Made by a program: the position numbers and the translations under genes. The notes below the pieces were generated by a model. That model was not told the origin of the DNA. It made no database searches and worked only from the letters and a program-made list of their open reading frames with translations. From Leptodactylus fallax (Eukaryota; Chordata; Amphibia; Anura; Leptodactylidae), in NCBI GenBank assembly GCA_947044405.1, contig CAMRHE010000134.1, positions 310,001 through 374,000 on the forward strand: a DNA stretch of 64,000 nucleotides, given 5' to 3'. The stretch's first letter is position 1; each line of letters starts with the position of its first letter. This document shows, piece after piece, positions 12,801-22,800 of this stretch.

Positions 12801-12975
12801 CAGTGAGACCTCTCCAAAAGACCAGCTCTTTAAGAAGACCACCCTATTACTCAGACCAAATTTTCTTTGACAGATTTTCAGTTTTCCTTATTAACCATCT
12901 TCTCTGAGAAGATCATCCCCTAGAACACCACTTTTTAATGCAATTTTGGGTGGTCATCTCAAAGAGATATCACTG
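12801..12975. mobile_element. short mariner-type MITE with TA target
   Basis: The left end 'cagtgagacctctccaaaag' and the complement of the right end 'cagtgatatctctttgagat' form inverted repeats of about 25 bp, with TA outside each end (12799-12800 and 12976-12977). At about 175 bp it is far too short to encode a transposase. Widespread vertebrate relatives with 'gagacctctc' ends are known. Confidence 0.7.
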
Positions 12976-12977
12976 TA

Positions 12978-14138
12978 TTTGTACCTCTGCCATATCTTGG
13001 ATCCACTCCTCATGTTAAATTACAAATTCTGAAGCAAAATACACAAGTGTGAAAGTCCTTTATATTAACAAATATGAGGTTTGAGGTTGTTTCTGCAAAT
13101 ATTGGATAGAAAAAGTCTATACACCCTTGGTAGAAATACAGTTTTTGTGATGTAATCAACAGAAATAATGTAAATCATTTTCCATTTTTAATGTGACCAT
13201 GTAAAATAAAAAGGAAAATTCTGATATATAGATATTTTTAAGAACAATTCTTTAAAAAATACAATAAAAAACTTTTCTGCGTCACTGAGTTGATATGCTA
13301 GTTTCGACACCCTTTAAGCCGTTCAGAAAAATGTTCCAAGATATACTGACTACACCTTGTACAAGCCGCTAAAAGGAAAACTGCTACCGGTGTTTGTTCA
13401 CATTAGCTTCATGGCTTCTGTTTTATTATAGACTGAGGACAGCTATATCAGATGTATTTCCCAGAGTGCGGTCTGTCAGCTCTTTCCATCAAAATACCAT
13501 AAATTTACATAAAAAGCATAATGCAGATACCTTCAATTAATGTCTATAAAGCATTTTGCAAGTTTTTTTTTGCTGTTTGTTTAAAAGACAATGAAATGAA
13601 CTGCCTGGATTTGATCTTAGTGTGCGGTAATTCATTGTATGAGATCAGGCATCTAAAGTAGTGATACAGTTAATTCAGAAGTATATGTATAAGGATTGGA
13701 CAAACACTGGTCCCTAGGTTACCCTGGCAACTGAGAAATGTGTACTGGCAACTGGAGCATTTAGTCCCTTTAGTGTTTCCCTCACTTTGGATACCAGCTG
13801 TGAATAAAAGGCCAGGTTCCAGCGCATCTGCGTCTATGTTACAGTATTAGCTCTATGTATGGAAGGCTCCCCAAGCACAACGTTATAACTTGTTATTGCA
13901 GCCAGTGGAACGCCTTTATTTGTTAGAAACAGTAATTGCATGACACATAGAGCGATATTACAATAGCTTACAAAGCTGTGTATACTATACAAATCTGCTA
14001 CAGGGCAAGTGGCTGCAAGAGGGTCTATACAAGGTCAATGACACAGCGAGTGAGACACAGTGCCAGTTTTAAAGGGAATGTTCACCTTTAAGCACCTTTT
14101 TCATTTCTATACAACATCTGCATATAAAAACATACATA
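12978..14138. other. intergenic with a Tc1-like terminal fragment
   Basis: The stretch about 13105-13280 starts 'aaagtctatacacccttggt' and contains 'aatgtgaccatg'. It resembles the terminal non-coding part of a vertebrate Tc1-like family whose ends read 'agtctacacacccctg'. No transposase remains. The rest has no supported feature. Confidence 0.4.
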
Positions 14139-14280
14139 GATCAGCCATAATATTAAAACCACAGGTGAAGTGAATAACAGATAATCGCATAAAAATGGCA
14201 CCTGTCCACTAGTGGAATATACATGAATGTTTTAAGCAGCAAGTGAACAGTGGCATCAGAAGAGCAGGGGTGTGTGAGCA
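14139..14280 (+). mobile_element. 5' fragment of a Tc1-like transposon
   Basis: The phrase 'gatcagccataatattaaaa' at 14139 is the characteristic terminus of a widespread vertebrate Tc1-like family, followed by 'atggcacctgtc' and 'agcagcaagtgaacag', which belong to the 5' part of the same family. Homology fades by about 14280. A separate decayed body of the same kind lies at 15835-16600. Confidence 0.6.
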
Positions 14281-14420
14281 ATGCCATATTGTCTAGGATC
14301 AACGCCATTACCATGGAAGGCAACCAAGCCTGTCATCACTCTGCTTCTATTACATAGGCAGCATGTCACAGAAGACAACAGGTTTTTATAACAGACTGCA
14401 GTATGTCTATAAGTAAAGGT

Positions 14421-14765
14421 TTAAAGGGTTGTCCACAAAATTCAGGACTCAGGGAGGAGGCCTGGGTAGGTGTAAATAAATATATATAATACATACTCAC
14501 CTGTCCCTGGTGTGAACCTGTGCCGCATGTTACCGCTGGGCCAAAGGAAAGGAACAGGTGTATGTGAGCGACATCACCAGTTCCTCACCGGTCACGTATG
14601 GCGCAAGACTTCTGCCAGCAAAGCACCTCCATGCACTGTAACAGACAGCATCAGCAGACACTGGAGCACCAGGGGACAGGCGTATGATTATGATTTTTTT
14701 TTTTTTTTTTGCTTTTCACCTTCCCTGGCCTCCTCCCTGTGTCCTGAATTTCATGGACAACCCCT
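14421..14765. mobile_element. palindromic MITE
   Basis: The left arm 'gggttgtccacaaaattcag' followed by 'gactcagggaggaggcc' is mirrored on the right by 'ggcctcctccctgtgtcctg' then 'aatttcatggacaaccc'. Arms of about 45-50 bp flank a GC-richer centre with a T run at 14695-14710. Elements beginning 'aaaggggttgtcc' recur at 28945, 58910, 59940 and elsewhere in this window. The open frame at 14512-14799 lies entirely inside the repeat. Confidence 0.65.
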
Positions 14766-14869
14766 AGAGGACTTGAATCTTCGTGAAAGACCCCTTTAAT
14801 TTATAAAAAATATATATATTTTTTTAATATATAAAATTTCAAACCACCCACTTTTCCTACATCACATAA

Positions 14870-15105
14870 AAATAAAAACAAACATAAACATTTGGGCATC
14901 CATGCTTCAGAAAACACCCCAACTATAAATATATAAAAATATTTATCCCATATGGTGAACACCATATTGGGAGAATTAAAATGGCCAAACCGTTTTTTCT
15001 GCCGTTTTGCCTCCCAAAAAATTTTTTAATAAAAAAGATATCATATCATCAGACAACATTGTATAAATAAAAACTACAACTTGCCCTGCAAAATAAGAAA
15101 AAAAA
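14870..15105 (+). repeat. dispersed repeat 'family A', fragment
   Basis: Matches the 2.2-2.4 kb copy in order: 'aacataaac', 'catatggtgaacaccatat', 'gccgttttgcctccc', 'aataaaaaagat', 'aactacaacttgccctgcaa'. It ends where the next MITE begins. Confidence 0.5.
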
Positions 15106-15111
15106 GGCGCC

Positions 15112-15445
15112 TTTGGCTAAGAACCCATGTAGCAGGATGCAGCATAAAAACACTGCTGGAAAAACCATGGCGACAACGCATCACGGTTTTTCCCACAGCG
15201 CTTTTCACAGTAAGTCCGCAGAGTAAACTTTCTGATTCAGTTATACCTATAAGGAAATATAATTGACATGCTGCAATTTCCAAAACCAGAACGGTTTTGG
15301 AAATCAGCATTTCCGCTGCAGGTATTTTTCTACAACGTGTGGATGGGATTTGCTAGAATCCCATCCACTTTGCAGGGACAATAAAACACCACGTTTTTTT
15401 ACGTGGCCAAACCACGAAGTTCACGCCACGTGGGGCCCCTGTACT
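15112..15445. mobile_element. GC-ended MITE, copy 1
   Basis: Reading forward it matches the reverse complement of 56385-56673 almost throughout. Both share 'ccatgtagc', the 'gcgcttttcacag' block, 'aattgacatgctgc', 'ccaaaac.g..cggttttgga' and 'cccatccac'. The terminal 'cccatgtagc' at the left has a counterpart 'gccacgtgggg' at the right. No coding capacity. Confidence 0.65.
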
Positions 15446-15789
15446 TACACAGCTTCATACACAGAAATATAAAATGGTTCTTGTAAAAGTATTAAGACAT
15501 AACAAAAACTATATAAATTTGGCATCGCTGCAGCTAGAAGGGTTAAGTTTAATACTTCTGTCCTGAGAAGTTACTCTACTTTCTACACCACATCCATACT
15601 GAAGTGAGATTGTAACAAATTTGTATCACTTGACAAATCTGGACAGGCTAACTATTGCCCACTTTTTACATTTCAAAAGTGGAATGACTGGCATAAAAAC
15701 ATTGCTGTATTTTTGTAAATGTAAGCCAAAAAGACACTTTTGTTGCTAAAATTCTGGAGTAAGGGGCTTGATAAATTCACCCAAGTTTA

Positions 15790-16600
15790 TTCATGAAGTT
15801 TCCGTGTGGTCAGGAAAAATGAAGCCAAATTGGGATGACTGAACCACTAATTAAGAGCATCGCCAAAATAGCAGGTCTTGTGGTCTTATGCAGTGGTTTG
15901 TACCTAGCAAATATGGTTCAAGGAAAGAGAACCAGTTACAAAATTAATGTGTGCCCAAAACTCATTAATATGTGTGGGAGACAATGGTTCATCCCCCTGG
16001 TCCAATGCAACACAAGAGCTAGTTTACCACAAACTGGAAATGCTGGCTATGATAGAAGTGTTTCAGAATACACAATACATCCCAGCTTTTTGTGTATGTG
16101 ATCAGACTGCACTTGCTGATCCCTTGACTGCTGAAAACACCTACAAATGGCAATAGGATAATCAGAACTGGACCATGGCACAAGTAACAAGGCAGTCTGG
16201 TCTGGTTTTTCTACATGATGTAGGTGGCTGGGTGTACCATGTCACACTGCAAACATCGATAAGGACTAATTTGAGGAACCTGACGAGGAATACAAGGTGT
16301 TGCTTTGGCCTCTAAACTTTTCAGACCAACGACATGCAGTTAGTCTATATGGAAATCAAAATCTGCCTATCTTGTTTACAGTATGCCAAATTCCCTGGCA
16401 TAAACAATGCACTTGAAAGAAGATGCCATCTTTTGCTTTCTGATATAGAAATTAAAGTGTTATTTGACCTCCCCACATTCCCCAAATCTCAATTCAATCG
16501 AGTTTTTGTGAGATGTGCTGGAGAAAGAAATATGGCCCCTCTGCACAACCTAAAAGAAAACTGTCAAGGCGATTTGGGACACTAGACCATTCACTGTTCC
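15790..16600 (+). pseudogene. badly decayed Tc1-like transposase
   Basis: The nucleotide order matches a known vertebrate Tc1-like family: an 'agcatcgccaaaa' helix-turn-helix region, 'tgatagaagtgtttcagaat' followed by 'acacaatac', 'tcagaactggacca', 'cacactgcaaac', 'aaggtgttgctttggcctc', and 'caattcaatcgagtttttgt' at the catalytic Glu region. Stops and indels are frequent and the block between the first and second catalytic Asp is missing. The two open frames at 15835-16156 and one at 16334-16585 are debris of this element, not genes. Confidence 0.6.
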
Positions 16601-18170
16601 GAGGGGTAAATAACGTTTTAACCAGATGTCTTCCTTCTAGACCTAACAACGCCACACTAATAGTGACTTACAGAAATTAGGACGGTATCTAAAACTTAAC
16701 CTTTAATAACATTTTAGAGGCTCTCTTTTTGGCACAATGGGAGATAGGATCGACAGCGTAAAGGACACTATATGTAAGGCTCAAAGCATTAAAAAAGTTT
16801 TAATGTGCTAAGATTTGTTGTTTTATATTTTATACAGTCCTTGCAGACTGGGGGTCTCAGTGTTACAAATAGCCCTGGTATAAAGCTGTCCATGTCCACA
16901 TTAAAAAAACTTTAGACTTTCTTAGAGATGTTTGTGAAGAGCTGCATTGGACTCACCTCTGGTGCTCCCAGCGCCTGCGCAGTACTTCAGTGAAGCTGGG
17001 GAAGTACACCTCGGCTTCACTGCGTATATGCCTGAGGTCTAGTAAGTGAGTAGTGATGAAGAAGCAGGCACCGGGATTACAGATGCTAGGTATGTTTTTA
17101 TTCTTCCTGGCATGGGCATCTTTACAACAAGGCTACTTGGGACACTAACCCCACCTCCCATAAGGACCTTGGGTGGGTTAGTGTCCAAAATAGTCCTGAA
17201 AGGTTCCCTTTAACTCTTCGTGCCTGATAACACAGAACACTTTCAGGCTGTATTTACATGACTTGTGAACCACTAGGGCAGATTTATCATAAAAAACTAA
17301 TTTCAACTTTTTTTTTTATGCCATCCACTTTCCTGAAAGGAGGTGCAACAAGGGGCATCAGCACTACAAGTGCTGGATTTATGATCAGTCATGCCAGTTT
17401 AATAGGATATACGATGCATGAAATGTACTCCAACTATGAACTAGTGTAGATTTCAGAGTAGAAGGATGGCCCGAAGGAGGATGCGTATGCACCTAGTGTT
17501 GAAAACACCAGTGTGAAATATAACTTATGTGCATCACATTGAGTTATGATACAATGAGCTCCTGCACTGGACTGACAAAAAGCTGTCAGTTCAGTACTGT
17601 AGGGATGCAGTGCTCACTACATCATAACTCACTATCATGCAGCGTGTTCCATTTTACATGGCTGTGGTCAGTCCAGACCATGCAGCTCGCACACAGACTT
17701 TAAAATACAGAAACATTGTGCATAACAAGGTGTGAGAACACACAATTGATAGAGCCACAGAAAGTTATATGCATAACCAGAGGGAGGGAAGGAAGGAAGG
17801 AGAGGCAGGAGACCAGAAAAAGGAGAAGAGGGAAAGAGAAATGAAGGAAAGGATGGAGATTAGGAGAGTTAAAAAAAAAGAAAAGAAAAAAAAAAGGTCC
17901 AGCAACCCCACCACAGAAAGTAACGCTCACAGATGTCAAGTCAATGCACAAGGTCCCTGTATCCTGCGAACCCTGGAAGAGGATCCATGGCGTTCAGGCC
18001 GCAATAAAGGACTCATGCGTGTCTCCGAGGCATGCATTAAGATCCTCCATGCCCTGGATATCTTCCACCTTACGGATCCAATGGAGGAGAGAAGGTGAAG
18101 TGGAGGACTTCCATAATGCTGGGATGCAGGCCCAAGCCACATGGACCAGATGCTTCAAAGATAATTTACA
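16601..18170. other. intergenic, low-complexity and repeat fragments
   Basis: No gene recognised. About 16955-17205 resembles a dispersed non-coding repeat ending 'aggttccctttaa'. A purine-rich tract (GGAA/GGAGA and A runs) spans about 17780-17900. The open frames at 17700-18174 on both strands overlap that tract and the flank of the L1-like fragment and show no protein family. Confidence 0.4.
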
Positions 18171-18179
18171 ATAAGCCTG

Positions 18180-18770
18180 GAGAGGGAGAAGTCAGAGAGG
18201 TGGAACAGGTAGAAGGGAGGTGTTTTAGGGGGGTAACCTGATAGACCTTACAGATATCCGGTGCACCCCATCCCAGAAGTACCTCAGCCCCGCACACTCC
18301 CAGAAAATGTGTAGCAGTGTCCCCTCCTCTGTGCCACAGCGCCAGCACCTCGGGGATGCAGATGGGAAAATCTTATGCAGTTTATATGGGACATGATACC
18401 ATCTAGTTAACAGTTTGTAGCCTGCTTCGTGGTATTGGCTTGCAATGGAACTCTTGTGAGCGAACTCAAGAATCCTGGAGCATTGGGAGTCTGAGAACAC
18501 GGTGTGTAGATCAGTTTCCGACTTCGTCAGAAAGGCAGGTTTGTGACTTGGATGAGGGGAAACCAGCAGCAAGTAAAAGTCCGATAGGAAGTGCATGATC
18601 GGGCCAGACCCGGAACAGGTTCTCCCAAATCGTGAGAGGGATTTGTCAAATCCCGGAGAGTCAGGGAGCGAAGAAAGGAAGTGAGTTGAAAGACTACAGA
18701 CTGTTTTAACCAGACAAAACCCAGTCATTTGAATAAACCCTCAGAGACCTTGTGGACTCTATGATTGATG
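18180..18770 (-). pseudogene. L1-clade LINE ORF2 C-terminal fragment
   Basis: The minus-strand frame 18225-18728 ends with YKLLTRWYHVPYKLHKIFP, then CWRCGTEEGTLLHIFWEC. This is the cysteine-rich C-terminal module (C-x2-C-x8-H-x4-C) of L1-type reverse transcriptase proteins, followed by the usual FW..V context. Upstream residues are consistent with the region between the reverse transcriptase and this module. No reverse transcriptase catalytic core is present, so this is a 5'-truncated dead copy. Confidence 0.75.
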
Positions 18771-19702
18771 GGTCAGAGCTCCTTTGCCAACACAAGGGTG
18801 GCCCACACAATATTATCCAGGTGGTTTAGATGCTTATGGCTGATCTGTGTATACAGTCCAGGGTTTACAATAAAGCTGTCAGGGTACCCAACTACTGCAC
18901 TTGTCTTACTATCATGCAGTTACGTCTCAGCTAGACTGATTTCTTTTTTCCCAGAGAAGAGTCCTGTCAGTCATAAGCTTTCCTCCATTCTAGTAACGTT
19001 ACTAAAAAACGCCAACTGACAAGGTACTACTCAAGCATCACCTGCACTGCCTTTTCAGAAGGAGAGTGGAAATAGCAAATAGCCCTTAGTATCAAAGGAG
19101 ATCCATGCTACTTGTGGTTTATACCGGCAGGCTCCTTCCCTACAACCGTTTTACTAAATTTAAGAGAACACAAGTTAAACAACTAGCTGGGAATGGTGAA
19201 AAGTGCCCCCTGAGAAGCTCATTGCTAGTCTGAGAGTGCCACAATTTAATATTTTTTTCAGGAATCACACAGAAAATGTCTCTGCATGAAATCTGAGGCA
19301 TATGGATGTATTGTAGGGGGACAGAACACAGCCAGCTGCAATAGGAGAGAATAAAGAAACCTGGAACAAACAAAGATATATATAACCTGTTCTCTTATCC
19401 TTGCATACCAGACATCCTGAAGACAAGTGCTGGAAGTCACCAAAGTGAGCAAGATTTAACCCAACTGGTGCAAAATAATCGTGAAACAGTTGCCAATAGG
19501 AACTGGACTACATCACTTTCGGAAAATGAGACCAGTAACGAGATTTTCTTTTGCATCAGGCGGGTTAATCTGTCCAATCGCGAAAGGAGTTTAAGGTGCA
19601 CCACAACAATTGCCAAGACAAGCCTCAAGGACAAAAATGTAGTTACTATAGCTGCATACCCAGCAAGGACAACAATACAAATATGCCAACAAAATATAAT
19701 GA
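18771..19702. other. intergenic 3' of POLR1H
   Basis: No gene recognised. Open frames at 18765-19019, 19140-19452 and 19437-19848 do not resemble known proteins; the last overlaps the POLR1H terminal exon on the opposite strand. A stretch at about 19440-19660 has no repeat I recognise. Confidence 0.4.
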
Positions 19703-19708
19703 TTTATT
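19703..19708 (-). terminator. POLR1H candidate poly(A) signal
   Basis: On the minus strand this reads AATAAA, 70 nt beyond the POLR1H stop codon, a normal spacing for a short 3'UTR. It is a sequence-only prediction. Confidence 0.5.
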
Positions 19709-19777
19709 TAAAAAAAAAAAAAAAAAAATTACATGAATGCGATTTCCTTCTTGCTTTACAATACAGAAACCATTGCC

Positions 19778-19802
19778 TTATGAATCTTCTTTCTCCTGGA
19801 AA
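19778..19802 (-). CDS. polr1h: POLR1H terminal coding micro-exon
   Basis: Only 25 nt of coding sequence: one nt completing Arg115, then FQEKEDS and TAA at 19780-19778. The acceptor on the minus strand reads 'cttttccag'. The peptide matches the conserved vertebrate C terminus and the phase fits exon 3 exactly, which supports the call despite the small size. Confidence 0.88.
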
Positions 19803-22800
19803 CTGGAAAAGCATGAAAAAAAAAATTAAAAGGTTACTGGGAGATTAGACAGATAAACACATATAAACACATATGTACTGCATTGTTCCCAATCTTTTCT
19901 AGGACCCTTTAGAGTATATCCACATAGGGCGTACATACAGTGGATTAGTCACCATGGACTTCCCAGCAGATAATCTACCGCATTGGACAGTGATAGCAAA
20001 ATGGATGAGATTTGTACAAACATTGCAAAATAACTCCAAAGCTTTTAAAGTATATTTCTTGTTTCAAACTTATATGCGCTTATTCCATGATATGTTTCTG
20101 CATTTGATCTTGTCACTTCAAGGATATCCATTTGTTACTTGTCAAAGGCATCTAGTTTTCTAATATTTCCAGTATTTACAGAGACTAAGGCTATGTTCAC
20201 AATTGTGCTAAAGTCTCTGTCACGGTGTCCACCAAAATCGCCAGTGGGTGTCCTTCGTTTTTAGCTGAAACCATTGGACTATGTGCGCATAGAACTTTTT
20301 TGTCTGGAGTTTTCAGTTAAAAACAACGGACACATGAAAAACTCCATTATAGTCAATGGGATCCATTGGGCGCCATATGTGTCCGCTCTTTTCCTGGTCC
20401 ATTGTTCTGGTCCTCCGATGGACCAGAACAATGGACTGCTCAATGCTAATGTGAACATAGCATAAGGAGTCTAAAGATACACTGAAAGGGAACAATACAT
20501 TTGTAAGGCTGAAATGCTCCTCAAGAACAGAAAGGGGGGAGGATTTGTGAAGAGGTTTTCACATCTCCTTCACCGGCAGAGGCTGCGCCTTATTTATAGG
20601 CACACACCTCCTCATAAATCAGACACACCCTCTGCTGAGACATGTGCCGGCACTGAAACCTAAGCCACCCTGTAACTTGTGTAGATTTCAGGCATTATCT
20701 ACACTTAGAAACTTACCTAAACTATTATAAATCAGGTAGGGCCAACAGCCCTGCCCATGCCACGACCCTCATATGTAACACAGACTGTAAACCCAGGAAA
20801 GTGGCTAGGGTGCCATAAAAGAAGAAAGTTTCTAATTTTTGTACAAAAATTTGTGACTTTTTCCATGCTATGTACACCAGAAAACTGAAGTTCAAGGCCT
20901 GATAAATCTCCCTCTATCCATGTTTAAAGTGTAACTAAACTTTCAGAAAAATTTAGATTTTCTTGCAATATTTGTGTCATTAATACATTTTTAATAGCCT
21001 TTCATAGCTGTTCCTGCCTCTCACTGAGTAACAGTGTACAGTCATGGCCAAAAGTTTTGAGAATGACACAAATATTCTATTTTCACATGATCTGCTGCCC
21101 TCTGGTTTTTATGTGTGTTTGTCAGATGTTTTTATCACATACAGAAATATAATTGCATTCATATTATGAGTAACAGAAGCTTATATTGACAGTTAGAATG
21201 AGTTAATGCAGCAAGTCAATATTTGCAGTGTTGACCCTTCTTCTTCAGGACCTCTGCAATTCTCCCTGGCATGCTCTCAATCAACTTCTGGACCAAATCC
21301 TGACTGATAGCAGTCCATTCTTGCAGAATCAATACTTTAATTTTGTCTGAATTTGTTGGTTTTTGTTTGTCCACCCGTCTCTTGATGATTGACCACAAGT
21401 TCTCAATGGGATTAAGATCTGGGGAGTTTCCAGGCCATGGACCCAAAATCTCTATGTTTTGTTCCCTGAGCCATTTAGTTATCACCTTTGCTTTATGGCA
21501 AGGTGCTCCATCATGCTGGAAAAGGCATTGTTGAGCGCCAAACTGCTCTTGGACGGTTGGGAGAAGTTGCTCTTGGAGGACATTCTGGTACCATTCTTTA
21601 TTCATGGCTGTGTTTTTAGGCAAGACTGTGAGAGAGCCGATTCCCTTGGCTGAGAAGCAACCCCACACATGAATGGTTTCAGGATGCTTTACAGTTGGCA
21701 TGAGACAAGACTGGTGGTAGCGCTCACCTCTTCTTCTCCGAATAAGCTGTTTTCCAGATGTTCCAAACAATCGAAAAGGGGATTCATCAGAGAAAATGAC
21801 TTTACCCCAGTCCTCAGCAGTCCACTCCCTGTACCTTTTGCAGAATATCAGTCTGTCCCTGATGTTTTTTCTGGAGAGAAGTGGCTTCTTTGCTGCCCTC
21901 CTTGAGACCAGGCCTTGCTCCAAGAGTCTCCGCCTCACAGTGAGTGCAGATGCACTCATACCTGCCTGCTGCCATTCCTCAGCAAGCTCTGCACTGCTGG
22001 TAGCCCGATCCCGCAGCTGAAACACTTTTAAGAGACGGTCCTGCCGCTTGCTGGTCTTTCTTGAGCGCCCTGGAGCCTTTTTTGCACCAATGGAACCTCT
22101 CTCCTTGAAGTTCTTGATGATGCGATAGATTGTTGACTGAGGTGCAATCTTTCTAGCTGCAATACTCTTCCCAGTTAGGCCATTTTTGTGCAGTGCAATG
22201 ATGTCTGCACGTGTTTCTTTAGAGATAACCATGGTTAACAGAAGAGAAACAATGATGGCAAGCACCAGCCTCCTTTTAAAGTGTCCAGTGGTGTCATTCT
22301 TACTTAATCATGACAGATTGATCTCCAGCCCTGTCCTCATCAACACCCACACCTGTGTTAATGAAGCAATCACTGAAACGATGTTAGGTGGTCCTTTTAA
22401 GGCAGGGCTGCAATGATGTTGAAATGTGTTTTGGGGGATAAAGTTCATTTTCTAGGCAAATATTGACTTTGCAAGTAATTGCTGTTAAGCTGATCACTCT
22501 TTATAACATTCTGGAGTATATGCAAATTGCCATTAGAAAAACTGAAGCAGTAGACTTTGTAAAAATTAATATTTGTATCATTCTCAAAACTTTTGGCCAT
22601 GACTGTATGTAGTACAGGCTGTGTAAAATGTAGAGAAAATAAGGGGGGGGGGGGGGAATCACATCAAACAGTTATATCTTGGGAGTTATAAAATGTAGAA
22701 ACTTGCTTGGTTGGAGTGCGATCTATATTTTTCCAGATGTATAGTCAAAAGTCCACAGCAGCACAAAGATTCATGGGTGCTCAGCTCAGTTCCTGATTCC

